Below the pieces are notes generated by a model. That model worked only from the letters and a program-made list of their open reading frames with translations. It did not search any database and was not told the origin of the DNA. DNA of 64,000 nucleotides from Streptomyces lincolnensis (lineage in GTDB: Bacteria; Actinomycetota; Actinomycetes; Streptomycetales; Streptomycetaceae). The position numbers and the translations under genes were made by a program. Shown one piece after another: positions 1 through 8,175 of this stretch (positions within the stretch are counted from its first letter, which is position 1; each line of letters begins with the position of its first letter). The stretch is from positions 62,001 through 126,000 of the forward strand of contig NZ_JAIHON010000002.1 of NCBI RefSeq assembly GCF_021173675.1, in the 5' to 3' direction.

Positions 1-1576
1 CGTCCCAGTCGCCGTTTCCGTAGATCCTCAGGTCGGTGGCGATCTGGTAGAACTTGTCGCCCTCGGGGGAGCGGATGATGAACGGGTCGCGCAGGCCCTT
101 CTCGCCGAGCGTGGACGTCAGGACCGGCTTGCCCTCGTTCAACTCCCGCCATTTCAACGGGTCGTTGCCCTTGCTCAGGGCCGCGTAGAGCTGCTCGCCG
201 TCCGAGGTGCCCTCACCGGTGAAGTAGCTGAACATGTAGCCCTTGAGGGCCTGTTGCGCGGGCAGTTCGGGGACCTTCGCGGAGAAGAGGCGGGTCGCCC
301 TCGCCTCGCCTTTGGTGACGGTGGCGGTCAGCTCGACGGTCGTGGCGCCCTCGCCGTGCGCGGGGCGGTTGACCACGCCGTCGGCGGAGACGACATCGGC
401 GTTCGCGGAGGACCAGGCGACCTCGGTGCCGTACATACCGCGTGCGGGGAGGGTGAGGTTGCCGCGCACGTCGTCGAGGTTGTGGACCGTGAGGGCCTGC
501 GCGGCCTGTTCGGTGGCCGCCCGGTCGTCGAGTTCCGGCAGGACGGTGACGTCGAAGGACTTGGTGTCGGTGACGGTGCCCTTCTTCAGGGTCGCCGTGA
601 GCGTGGCGTGGCCGTCGGGCTCGCCGGCGGCGGGGCGGGTGACCTTGCCGGTGGCGGAGACCACGGCGGTGTTGTCGCTGGCCCAGCCGATGCTGGAGCC
701 GCCCGCCGTCCCGACCTTCGGCAGGTCCAGGTCGCCGGTGACCGCGCCGGTGTCGCCGAGGCTCAGCGCGGACCTGTCGTCGGCGACGCCCTGTGTGGCG
801 ACCGGCAGGGCCAGCTGCCCGACCTCGGAGGCATCCAGCGCCCGGTCGTAGACCCGGAAGTCACGGAGCCTGCCCTTGAAGAGCTTGTCGCCCGAATAGA
901 CCGACTTGCCGAGGAAGTTGGCGGTGGTGGCGCCGGAGCCGATCGCGCCGGGTGTGATGGTGACCGCTGTGTTGCGGCCGACCTCGACACCGTCCTCGTA
1001 GAGCACACCGGTGTTCCCGGTCTGGGTGTAGGTGAGGTGCTTCCACACCGCGCGGGTCAGGTTGTGCGAGTCGGAGGGCCTGGTGGTCTGTTCCGTCGAC
1101 CAGTTGCCGGTCGCGATCGAGGTGCGCAGGGAGTTGCCGGTGGTGAACAGGTACCCGTCGCCGTTGCTCCCGCTGGAGTTGCCGAAGCCGTAGATGAAGT
1201 ACGGCGTCGTCTGCGCGGAGTCGATCAGCACGTCCGTCGAGACGGTGATCGCGTCCATGCCCTTCATGACGTCGTCCGGCACCTTCACATAAGTGTCGGA
1301 GCCGTTGAAGGCGAGCCCCTGACCGGTGCCCGACCAGTCGGCGGTCCCGTTCACCGTGCCGTCACGGCCGTGGCCGGAGGCGTCGGTGACGGTGCTGCCG
1401 GAGGCGCCGTCGAGTTTGTACCAGAGGGCCAGTCCCTCGGTGACGTCCGCGGCCTCGGCCGCCTGGGTGGGAGCGACGGGAGCGGCGAGGCCCAGGAACA
1501 ACGACGCGACGGTCAGGCCGGCGAGGCGGCCCGCCCAGCGTCTCGCGCGACCGCGCGGACGTGCGATGTACGTCAT
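1..1576 (-). CDS. Secreted LamG / Ig-like / GH43-type glycoside hydrolase, C-terminus cut by window edge
   Basis: Start ATG at 1576 is preceded by AGGGAA at 8 nt. The visible 525 codons begin with an Arg-rich Sec signal peptide (about residues 1-40, ending near TQAAEA). A LamG/concanavalin-like domain follows (about 45-210, starting GLALWYKLDG). Next come two bacterial Ig-like repeats (about 215-420), then the start of a five-bladed GH43-like catalytic domain (LKGYMFSYFT, then RDPFIIRSPEG, the usual site of the catalytic base Asp). The architecture suggests an extracellular arabinan- or xylan-active enzyme with carbohydrate-binding modules. The remainder lies left of the window, so completeness cannot be judged. 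Family assignment is by motif; the substrate is unknown. Confidence 0.8.
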   Translation of the reverse strand, partial: MTYIARPRGRARRWAGRLAGLTVASLFLGLAAPVAPTQAAEAADVTEGLALWYKLDGASGSTVTDASGHGRDGTVNGTADWSGTGQGLAFNGSDTYVKVPDDVMKGMDAITVSTDVLIDSAQTTPYFIYGFGNSSGSNGDGYLFTTGNSLRTSIATGNWSTEQTTRPSDSHNLTRAVWKHLTYTQTGNTGVLYEDGVEVGRNTAVTITPGAIGSGATTANFLGKSVYSGDKLFKGRLRDFRVYDRALDASEVGQLALPVATQGVADDRSALSLGDTGAVTGDLDLPKVGTAGGSSIGWASDNTAVVSATGKVTRPAAGEPDGHATLTATLKKGTVTDTKSFDVTVLPELDDRAATEQAAQALTVHNLDDVRGNLTLPARGMYGTEVAWSSANADVVSADGVVNRPAHGEGATTVELTATVTKGEARATRLFSAKVPELPAQQALKGYMFSYFTGEGTSDGEQLYAALSKGNDPLKWRELNEGKPVLTSTLGEKGLRDPFIIRSPEGDKFYQIATDLRIYGNGDWD

Positions 1577-1620
1577 GTGGGGTTTCCCTGCTGAGGCATG
1601 GCTGACGGAGGAAGGGCGGA

Positions 1621-1653
1621 AGGCAAGCGGAAGGCAAGGGGAAGGCAAGGGGG
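1621..1653. repeat. Three tandem 11-bp units in the leader of the LamG-GH43 gene
   Basis: AGGCAAGCGGA, AGGCAAGGGGA and AGGCAAGGGGG follow each other without gaps, and a degenerate unit precedes them. They lie between the predicted promoter (1725-1754) and the minus-strand start at 1576, so they would be transcribed as a pyrimidine-rich leader. Role unknown. Confidence 0.6.
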
Positions 1654-1724
1654 AAGTGCGCCGAGAACGGGCGCCCTGGCCAGGGGCGCCCTGTCGTTTC
1701 GGCTGTGTCACGTCGTGTTGCGAG

Positions 1725-1754
1725 AGTGTCAATCGCCTGGTGGTGCACCGTCAA
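1725..1754 (-). promoter_or_regulatory. Candidate housekeeping promoter for the LamG-GH43 gene
   Basis: On the minus strand TTGACG (1754-1749), an 18-bp spacer and GACACT (1730-1725) resemble a HrdB-type promoter. A second perfect -35 hexamer TTGACA (1732-1727) overlaps it but has a poor -10. Transcription would start about 140 nt before the ATG at 1576. Confidence 0.45.
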
Positions 1755-1791
1755 GAGGTTTCGAACGATGTCCGGCAGGTCGAACGACCGG

Positions 1792-1856
1792 CGTCCTCCC
1801 GTCCTCCCGTCCTCCCGTCCCGCCGCCCCGCGTCCTCCCGCCCCGCGTCCTCCCGT
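1792..1856. repeat. GTCCTCCC-based G/C-rich repeat tract, potential G-quadruplex
   Basis: The plus strand has GTCCTCCC three times in tandem, then two more copies separated by GCCCCGC. The minus strand is therefore a run of GGGAGGAC units with at least six GGG tracts. It lies between the hydrolase stop (1897) and the upstream promoter of the LamG-GH43 gene. It could form a G-quadruplex or simply be slippage-prone DNA. No coding potential is evident in 1577-1896. Confidence 0.55.
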
Positions 1857-1896
1857 GCCGTCGGCCGGAGTTGCGCGCCGCCTCGGGTGCCGGGCG

Positions 1897-2730
1897 TCAG
1901 CCCTGCTGCCGGAGGAAGGCGACCAGCGCCGCGGTCAGCTGCGCGGGCGCGTCCTCCTGGACGAGGTGACCGGCACCGGGGATGGGTTCGAAGCGTGCGT
2001 CCGGGATGCGGGCGGCGAGCTCGTGGCCCTTCGCCACGGGGATCCAGGCGTCGTCCTCGCCCCAGCACACGAGCGTCGGGACGGCGATCTCGCCGTAGCG
2101 TTCCTGCACTTCGTCGGTGTAGCGCTGGTCGGCCTGGGCGATCTGCCGGTAGAAGGCCCCCTGGCCGGGGTCGCCGAGCCAGGGCTCCACGAGCTGGTCG
2201 AGGACCGCCGGATGCAGGCCGCGACTGCTCGCCGAGCCCACGTACTCACGCACCAGGGCCCGGTGCAGCGCGGGAGGCAGCTGCTCGAACACCCCGGAGT
2301 TCTCGCCGACGAGCCGGAAGAACGGCGAGCCCCACGGCGCCAGTGCCACCGGATCGACCACGGCGAGCGCCCGGTACCGCGCCCCGTGCAGCAGATGCGC
2401 CCGCAGGGAGACCGCTCCGCCGAAGTCGTGGGCCACCACCAGCGGTTCATCGAGACCCCAGTGCTCCAGGAGCTGGGTGAAGACCCTGCTCTGGACGGCC
2501 AGCGAGACATCCTGACCGACCGACTTCTCCGAGGCCCCGTAGCCGGGCATGTCCCACACGAACACCTGGTGGTGGCCGGCGAGCGCGTGCGCGACGTCGC
2601 GCCACACGTACGACGAGAACGGTGTGCCGTGGAGCAGGACCACCGGGTCCCCGCCGGGTCGTCCGAGGGTGCCCCAGCGGACCTCGCCCGCCGCGCTGTG
2701 GAAGGTCTCGGTCAGCTGCCATTCGCTCAC
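1897..2730 (-). CDS. Alpha/beta hydrolase, haloalkane dehalogenase / epoxide hydrolase type
   Basis: A 277-aa protein if it starts at GTG 2730, which has GAGAGG about 10 nt upstream; the open frame extends to 2814 but without a better ribosome site. Core features: oxyanion-hole LLHGTP (about residue 31), nucleophile elbow AHDFGG with Asp near residue 102 instead of Ser, acid in GEDDAW (about 228) and catalytic His in GAGHLVQ (about 260). An Asp nucleophile is the hallmark of haloalkane dehalogenases and soluble epoxide hydrolases, so an ester-intermediate hydrolysis is likely. The lid-domain residues that decide between dehalogenase and epoxide hydrolase were not resolved. It is transcribed divergently from the next hydrolase. 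Confidence 0.85.
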   Translation of the reverse strand: MSEWQLTETFHSAAGEVRWGTLGRPGGDPVVLLHGTPFSSYVWRDVAHALAGHHQVFVWDMPGYGASEKSVGQDVSLAVQSRVFTQLLEHWGLDEPLVVAHDFGGAVSLRAHLLHGARYRALAVVDPVALAPWGSPFFRLVGENSGVFEQLPPALHRALVREYVGSASSRGLHPAVLDQLVEPWLGDPGQGAFYRQIAQADQRYTDEVQERYGEIAVPTLVCWGEDDAWIPVAKGHELAARIPDARFEPIPGAGHLVQEDAPAQLTAALVAFLRQQG

Positions 2731-2867
2731 TGGTGTCGTTCCTCTCGGTCGCCGCGTGGACGGAATGCCACGCCCCCGAGGCACCTGCCCCGGAGCCCCG
2801 GTGATGATGTCCACGGCGGACGACCGGGCTGCGCCGACAGGTGCGGGCGAGCCGAAAGGGGAACCAG

Positions 2868-3746
2868 GTGGATGTCGTGGAGCGCGAAGTGACCCACCCC
2901 TGGGAAGGAGTGGTGGTGGCTCCCGCCCACGGGAGCGACGTGGGGGTTCTGGTCCTGGCCGGCTCCAGCGGGCGCGTCGAACGCGAAAGAGCCCACCTCC
3001 TCGCCCGGCGGGGCATGACGGCCCTGTCGATCCGCTGGTTCGGCGGGCCGGGGCAGCCCGCGGGGATCTGCGAAATCCCCCTGGAGACCTTCACCGACGC
3101 CCTGGACCTCCTCAGGGCGGGCGAGGCGCGACGCCTCGGCATCCTCGGCACGTCCAAGGGTGCCGAGGCCGCACTCCTCACGGCGGCGCGCGATCCGCGC
3201 GTCGACGTAGTGGTCGCGGTGTCGCCCACGTCCCGGGTCTGGTGCAACATCGGGCCGGGCAGCGACGGAGAACAGTTCCCCCCTCGGTCGTCGTGGACCT
3301 GGCGGGGCCAGGCCGTGCCCTTCGTGCCGATGGACGACTCCTGGACATCGGCTTCCCGGGATCCTGCCGACGGACCGGTCGCCATCCGCGGCTGGTACGA
3401 GCTCAGCGAGCGGACCTTCGCCGCACTCCTGCCTCCGGCGGAGATCCCGGTCGAGAAGGCGCGGGCCGACCTGCTGTTGGTCGCGGGCGGAGACGACGAG
3501 ATGTGGCCGTCCCTGACCTACGCCGAACACCTGGCGCGGCGCCGCCGCTCGGCCGGAACACCGGTACGTCTGATCTCCCGCCGGGACGCCGGCCACCGCC
3601 CCCGTTTTCCCGGCGAGAGCCCGGCACCGGCGTCCCCGCGCTTCCGCTACGGCGGCACAGCCGAGGCAGACGCCCTGCTGGGCGCGGCCGCCTGGCCCCA
3701 TGTGGTGGACCTGCTGCGCGGCGCGGGTGGTGAGGCGCCGCCGTGA
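2868..3746 (+). CDS. Alpha/beta hydrolase with BAAT / acyl-CoA thioester hydrolase C-terminal-like fold
   Basis: GTG 2868 has GAAAGGGGA about 5 nt upstream and gives 292 aa; an in-frame GTG at 2841 is less well placed. The nucleophile elbow is GTSKGAE, matching the G-x-S-x-G of BAAT/acyl-CoA thioester hydrolase C-terminal domains. A conserved-looking DDEMWPS acid loop and a GHRPRFPG catalytic-His region follow. There is no signal peptide, so it is cytoplasmic. Only about 137 bp separate it from the divergent hydrolase start, so they may share a control region. Substrate unknown. Confidence 0.8.
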   Translation: MDVVEREVTHPWEGVVVAPAHGSDVGVLVLAGSSGRVERERAHLLARRGMTALSIRWFGGPGQPAGICEIPLETFTDALDLLRAGEARRLGILGTSKGAEAALLTAARDPRVDVVVAVSPTSRVWCNIGPGSDGEQFPPRSSWTWRGQAVPFVPMDDSWTSASRDPADGPVAIRGWYELSERTFAALLPPAEIPVEKARADLLLVAGGDDEMWPSLTYAEHLARRRRSAGTPVRLISRRDAGHRPRFPGESPAPASPRFRYGGTAEADALLGAAAWPHVVDLLRGAGGEAPP

Positions 3747-3781
3747 TCCCGGCCCGGTGCGCCTCCCGCGGCCAGGGGAGG

Positions 3782-4786
3782 TCAGGGCAGGCGCAGAGCG
3801 GACCAGGCCGTGTTGTCGAGCGCCAGATGGCGGTCGAGGGCGTCCCGGACCAGGACCGGGGGGACGTCCTCCCGGGTGCCGAGGGCCGCGGAGGCCAGCA
3901 GGTGCCCCAGACGCAGCCCGTCGGAGGTGGTCCGTCCTTCCAGCAGGGCCGCGAGGCAGCCCGCGGCGAAGGCGTCACCGGCACCGACCTGCTCCACGAC
4001 CTGGCTGGCCGGGGCGGGCACGAAGGTCTCCTCCCCGTCGGCGCCGAACGCCGTGGCGCCGTACCCGGCGTCCTTGACGATCAGCGCCGGACCGGTACCG
4101 AGCAGGTCGCGGATCTCCCGCGCCGTACGGGTGCCCCACAGGGTCTCGGCCTCGTCACGCCCGACGAGCACGAGGTCGGCGCCGCGGGCCAGGTCCCGCA
4201 GGACCGGGGCGGCGTCGCCCGGCCGGTCCCGCCACAGCGCCGGCCGGTAGTTGACGTCGAAGGAGACGGCCGGGCCGGCGACGGCCCGGCGGCACACGAG
4301 GTGGGTGACCAGGTCGGCGCAGCTGTCCGACAGCGCGGCGGTGATGCCGGAGACGTGCAGCACGCGGGCCCCGCGAAGGAGCCGGTGGCCCGCCAGGCCG
4401 GGGTCCATGGCGGCGGCCGCCGAGCCCCGGCGGTAGTAGTACGTGCCGGTGCCGTCGGGTCCGGGATCCTTGAAGTAGACGCCGGTCGGCCGGTGCGGGT
4501 CCCTCTGGACGGCGGAGACGTCGACGCCCCGGGCCGCCAGGTCGTCCAGCACCCGCCGCCCGAGCGGATCGTCGCCCACCCGGCCCAGCCAGGCGGCGCG
4601 GTGTCCGAGGGCGGCCAGAGCGCAGGCCACGTTGGACTCGGCTCCGCCCACGGCGAGGGCCAGCGACCTCTGGTGCGCCAGAGGCCGTGTGTCCGCGGGA
4701 CTGAGGACGGCCATCGTCTCCCCGACGCACACCACGTCGGCCGTGCTCGCGGAACCGGACGGCGGACGCGGAGGCGGGACGGGCAC
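3782..4786 (-). CDS. PfkB-family sugar kinase, 2-dehydro-3-deoxygluconokinase-like
   Basis: Predicted to phosphorylate a sugar or sugar acid with ATP. GTG 4786 has AAGGAA 8 nt upstream; the longer frame to 4939 runs into the preceding ATPase gene. The 334-aa protein has the PfkB N-terminal pattern (CVGETMAVLSP, then GGAESNVACALAALG), substrate-lid residues GVYFKDPGPDG, and the C-terminal anion-hole and catalytic-base motif VGAGDAFAAG. GETM and the overall spacing resemble KDG kinases. It is the last gene of the ABC operon, 58 nt after the ATPase stop, so the imported compound is probably a sugar-acid-like or amino-sugar-like molecule. That is an inference from context. Confidence 0.85.
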   Translation of the reverse strand: MPVPPPRPPSGSASTADVVCVGETMAVLSPADTRPLAHQRSLALAVGGAESNVACALAALGHRAAWLGRVGDDPLGRRVLDDLAARGVDVSAVQRDPHRPTGVYFKDPGPDGTGTYYYRRGSAAAAMDPGLAGHRLLRGARVLHVSGITAALSDSCADLVTHLVCRRAVAGPAVSFDVNYRPALWRDRPGDAAPVLRDLARGADLVLVGRDEAETLWGTRTAREIRDLLGTGPALIVKDAGYGATAFGADGEETFVPAPASQVVEQVGAGDAFAAGCLAALLEGRTTSDGLRLGHLLASAALGTREDVPPVLVRDALDRHLALDNTAWSALRLP

Positions 4787-4844
4787 GAGGGTTTCCTTGA
4801 GCGAGCGTCGGTGCGGCGCCGCCGGTGCGGCGGCAGGGGAGCCC

Positions 4845-5618
4845 TCAGGTGTCGAGGACACGGTGCAGGAACTGCTGGGTGCGCTGTTCGGCGGGGTTGC
4901 CGAAGACCTGCTCGGGCGGACCCTGTTCGAGGACGACACCCCCGTCCATGAACACCACGCGGTCGGCGGTGTCCTTGGCGAAGCGCATCTCGTGGGTGAC
5001 GACGACCATGGTCATGCCGTCCTCGGCGAGGGAGCGCATGACGCCGGTGACCTCGCCGACGAGCTCGGGGTCGAGGGCGGAGGTCGGCTCGTCGAAGAAC
5101 ATGATCGCCGGGTCCATGGCCAGCGCGCGGGCGATGGCGACCCGCTGCTGCTGGCCCCCGGAGAGCTGTGCGGGATAGGCGTCGGCCTTGTCGGCGAGCC
5201 CGACCCGGGTCAGGGCGGCCCGGCCGTGCTCCTCCGCCTGCGCCCGGGAGAGCTTCCTGACCTTCAGCAGGGCGAGCGTGACATTGCCCAGCGCGGTCTT
5301 GTGGGGGAAGAGGTTGAACTGCTGGAAGACCATCCCGACATGACCGAAGATCTCGGGGGCGCGCTTGCGGTCGTGCAGCGGGACACCGCCCACCCACACC
5401 TCGCCGTCGTCCGCTCGTTCCAGGTCGCACATGATGCGCAGCAGGGTGCTCTTGCCGGAGCCGCTGGCGCCGATGAGGACGACGACCTCGCCCGGTTCCA
5501 CGTCGATGTCGACGCCCTTGAGGACCTCCAGGTCGCCGAAGCGCTTGTGCACGCCGGACAGCGAGATCCGCGAGGTGGTCACCGCCTTCTGCTGGGCGGC
5601 GGAATCGGTGATCATCAT
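4845..5618 (-). CDS. Polar amino acid-type ABC transporter ATPase
   Basis: A 257-aa ABC ATPase. It shows Walker [11 protein letters not shown]-loop [10 protein letters not shown], signature LSGGQQQR, Walker [15 protein letters not shown] and H-switch VTHEM, all typical of GlnQ/HisP-like subunits that energise uptake. ATG 5618 forms an ATGA overlap with the stop of the upstream permease gene, so translation is coupled; a second ATG follows immediately at 5615. It powers the two permeases encoded just upstream in the same operon. Confidence 0.93.
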   Translation of the reverse strand: MMITDSAAQQKAVTTSRISLSGVHKRFGDLEVLKGVDIDVEPGEVVVLIGASGSGKSTLLRIMCDLERADDGEVWVGGVPLHDRKRAPEIFGHVGMVFQQFNLFPHKTALGNVTLALLKVRKLSRAQAEEHGRAALTRVGLADKADAYPAQLSGGQQQRVAIARALAMDPAIMFFDEPTSALDPELVGEVTGVMRSLAEDGMTMVVVTHEMRFAKDTADRVVFMDGGVVLEQGPPEQVFGNPAEQRTQQFLHRVLDT

Positions 5619-6265
5619 GCGGTGACAGCCTTTCGCTCCATGTGCCGCACGAGCAGCGACAGCGGGTAGCAGATGACGAAGTACAGGGCGGCTACGGCGA
5701 TGTAGGACGTACCGGGGTCTCCCACCCGGTCGATGACGGCCTGCCCCTGGCGGACCAGTTCGACGTAGCCGATCACCACGGCGATCGAGGTGTCCTTGAT
5801 CAGGGAGAGGTACTGGCCGACCAGGGGCGGCAGGACGATCGCCCGGGTCTGAGGGAGGACGACGCTGACGAACGTCCGGGCGCGGGGCAGGCCCAGGACG
5901 CGCGCCGCCTCCCACTGCCCCCGGGGCACCGCCTCGATGCCGGCCCGGAAGATCTCCGCGATGTAGGCGCCCTGGTACAGGGTCAGGGCCAGCAGCGCGG
6001 CGCCGAAGACGGTGATGCCCACCAGGCCGAGGTAGGCCGCGCCGAAGTAGATGAACAGCATCTGGATCAGCAGCGGTGTGCCGCGGAAGACCTCCAGATA
6101 GGCCCGCGCGAGCTGGGCCAGGACCGGGACGCGGCTGGTGCGCACGGCCGCGACGACCAGCCCGAGGAGCGTTCCGGTGCCGATCGCCGCGAGCGACAGC
6201 AGCACCGTGGCCCACAGACCGGAGACGTACAGCTCACGGTTGGACCAGATGACCGACCAGTCCAT
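5615..6265 (-). CDS. Polar amino acid-type ABC transporter permease 2
   Basis: A 216-aa integral membrane protein of the His/Glu/Gln/Arg/opine three-gene-pair permease family. Several hydrophobic helices and the cytoplasmic EAA-like loop [16 protein letters not shown] are visible. ATG 6265 overlaps the TGA of permease 1 as TGATG with GGAGG just upstream, indicating coupled translation. With permease 1 it forms the membrane channel. Longer open frames that read through both permeases and the binding protein in another frame are artefacts of GC bias. Confidence 0.93.
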   Translation of the reverse strand: MDWSVIWSNRELYVSGLWATVLLSLAAIGTGTLLGLVVAAVRTSRVPVLAQLARAYLEVFRGTPLLIQMLFIYFGAAYLGLVGITVFGAALLALTLYQGAYIAEIFRAGIEAVPRGQWEAARVLGLPRARTFVSVVLPQTRAIVLPPLVGQYLSLIKDTSIAVVIGYVELVRQGQAVIDRVGDPGTSYIAVAALYFVICYPLSLLVRHMERKAVTA

Positions 6266-7008
6266 CAGGCCTCCTTCCGGACGGGACCCGGGGCACGGGC
6301 CGGCAGCAGACGGCGTACGGCGCTCAGTGGACCGGGCCGTGCGGGGGTGCGCAGCGGCGGCTTGAACGCGGCGCGGCCGACGAACCCGGCCACCAGGACG
6401 ACCGCGTTGGTGAGGATCAGGTAGAGCACCGCGGCAATACCGAAGACCTGCACGGTCAGCAGCGTGCGGGAGTTGATGACCATGGCGGTGCCCGTCAGCT
6501 CGGGCACGGAGATGGCGGACAGCAGTGACGAGCCCAGGATGATCTGGACCAACTGGTTCACCACGGCGGGGTAGACGTTGCGCAGGGCCTGCGGGAGCAC
6601 CACGTGCGCGAAGGTGCGCACCGGGCTCAGGGCCAGCACCCGGGCCGCCTCGCGCTGTCCGCGGGGGACGGCCTGGATGCCGGCGCGGAAGATCTCGGTG
6701 AGATACGCGCCGACGTTCACACCGAGGGCCAGCACGCCCGCCTGCACCGGGCTCAGCCGAAGACCCGCCGAGGGCAGGGCGAAGTAGGCGACGAACATCT
6801 GGAGCAGCACAGGGGTGTTGCGGATGACCTCGACGTAGACGGCCGCGGGCGCCCGCAGCACGGCGTGGCGCGATCTGCGGGCGAGCGCTCCGAGCAGGCC
6901 GAGGGCGAAGGCGAGCACGAACGCTTCGAGCGACAGCTTCAGGGACAGCCAGGCCGCGTCGAGATAGGTGGTCCAGTCCCGGAGGGCATAGGTCCAGTCG
7001 ACGAACAT
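6265..7008 (-). CDS. Polar amino acid-type ABC transporter permease 1
   Basis: A 247-aa permease of the same family. ATG 7008 has TGGAGGAG 4 nt upstream; the open frame to 7050 adds only a low-quality extension. The EAA-like loop is IQAVPRGQREAARVLALS. Helices run from about residue 15 to 220, with an Arg/Pro-rich cytoplasmic tail of about 30 residues. It lies 48 nt after the binding-protein stop and overlaps permease 2 by 1 nt. Confidence 0.93.
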   Translation of the reverse strand: MFVDWTYALRDWTTYLDAAWLSLKLSLEAFVLAFALGLLGALARRSRHAVLRAPAAVYVEVIRNTPVLLQMFVAYFALPSAGLRLSPVQAGVLALGVNVGAYLTEIFRAGIQAVPRGQREAARVLALSPVRTFAHVVLPQALRNVYPAVVNQLVQIILGSSLLSAISVPELTGTAMVINSRTLLTVQVFGIAAVLYLILTNAVVLVAGFVGRAAFKPPLRTPARPGPLSAVRRLLPARAPGPVRKEA

Positions 7009-7056
7009 GGGACTCCTCCACAGGGCGGCGGCACCCGGCCGCCGCCCCACCGGAAC

Positions 7057-7893
7057 TCAGTAGGACGGGGTGAGCGGGTAGACGCGGTCCACGCCGAACC
7101 ACTTCTTGTAGAGGGCGCCGGCCTGACCGGAGGTGTTGAACTCCCGCAGCCAGGTGTCGACCCACTGGAGCCAGGTGGCGTCGCCCAGCGGCACGCCGAT
7201 GCCGTTGTACTCCAGCGGCACCACGGAGTCCTTGGTGACCTTGAGCGAAGGGTCCGTCTTGGCCTGGAAGTTGAGGAAGTTGGAGTCCTCGACCATGGCG
7301 TCGGCCTGGCCCTGCTTGACGGCGAGGACGGCGGCGGAGGAGGTGTCGTACTCCTGGATCTTCGCCTTCGGATTGCCGGCCTTGACCGCGTCGCCGTTGG
7401 TCGAGCCCTTCGTCACGGCGACCGTCCTGCCGCTGAGGTCCTTCAGCGTCGCGATGCCGCTGGACTTCTTCACCAGCATCACCTCGCCCGCCACGATGTA
7501 GGGGTCGCTGAAGGCGACCTGCTTCGCCCGCTCGGCCGTGGTCGTGAAGTTGCAGACCACCGCGTCGACCTTCTTGGTCTGGAGGTTGGGGATGCGGTTG
7601 GCCGACGTGGTGTCGACGATCTTGACCTTGACACCGAGCGCCGTGGCCATGGCGGTGGCGACGTCGACGTCGAATCCCTGCGGCTTGTTGTTCGCGTCCA
7701 TCGAGCCGAACGGCGGGAACGTCAGGCAGCTGGCGACGTTGAGGGTGCCGCGCTTGATGACGTCCTGCAGCGTCGAGCCCTGCTGGCCCGCGGCCGAGGT
7801 GCCGCTGGCGGAGGTGCAGGCGGCGAGCGATGCGACGGCGGTCACACCGATACAAATCGACATCAAAGTGCGAGTACCGTGACGAGGTCTCAT
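7057..7893 (-). CDS. Extracellular solute-binding lipoprotein of the ABC importer
   Basis: ATG 7893 (or GTG 7896) lies after GGAAGGG. The 278-aa product has a lipoprotein signal with lipobox SLAAC, Cys at about residue 26, so it is anchored outside the membrane. The rest is a bacterial extracellular solute-binding family 3 protein: LNVASCLTFPPFGSMD, GFDVDVATAMATALG, DAVVCNFTTTAERAKQVAFS and a C-terminal WLREFNTSG region. Family 3 proteins bind polar amino acids, opines or related small acids. It is the first gene of the operon and faces iclR. Confidence 0.93.
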   Translation of the reverse strand: MRPRHGTRTLMSICIGVTAVASLAACTSASGTSAAGQQGSTLQDVIKRGTLNVASCLTFPPFGSMDANNKPQGFDVDVATAMATALGVKVKIVDTTSANRIPNLQTKKVDAVVCNFTTTAERAKQVAFSDPYIVAGEVMLVKKSSGIATLKDLSGRTVAVTKGSTNGDAVKAGNPKAKIQEYDTSSAAVLAVKQGQADAMVEDSNFLNFQAKTDPSLKVTKDSVVPLEYNGIGVPLGDATWLQWVDTWLREFNTSGQAGALYKKWFGVDRVYPLTPSY

Positions 7894-7982
7894 CACATGT
7901 GTTCCCTTCCGGGAGGGGTGAGGGTGGGCCGGGGCGGCCGAAGAGGGGGAGGGCGGGCGAACGCCATCGATCGCCGAAGAGA

Positions 7983-8091
7983 TTTTGCAATGCAGAACCG
8001 CGTTTCGCATTGCGTTGCGCAGAAGTTAGCCCGACAGTCCGAGGGCGTCAACGGTCGATTTCAATATGTGATATTCGGTTTTGCAATGCAG
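7983..8091. promoter_or_regulatory. IclR-type operator cluster between ABC operon and iclR
   Basis: The 13-mer TTTTGCAATGCAG occurs twice as a direct repeat (7983-7995 and 8079-8091). The first copy is the left arm of a dyad: GCAATGCAGAAC (7987-7998), 3 nt, GTTTCGCATTGC (8002-8013), with 10 of 12 positions paired. A short AATAT/ATATT dyad lies at about 8063-8075. This AT-richer stretch sits 90-200 bp before both divergent starts. It most likely binds the IclR protein encoded at 8176. Confidence 0.7.
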
Positions 8092-8175
8092 TCCGCTAGG
8101 GTTCGGGTCGGGTCCCGGTAGCGGACCTGCGGGGACCGACCCTCCCCGCTCGGCATCCCCACGGGAGGAACCGGC

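Noticed and set aside
1792..1856. Repeat tract considered as CRISPR
   Set aside because: Units are 8 bp with no unique spacers; a simple repeat, not an array. No CRISPR-type repeats or cas genes anywhere.
5615..7990. Single long frame covering binding protein, permease 1 and permease 2
   Set aside because: Upstream of 6265 it reads the wrong frame of two well-supported genes; the true permease starts at ATG 6265.
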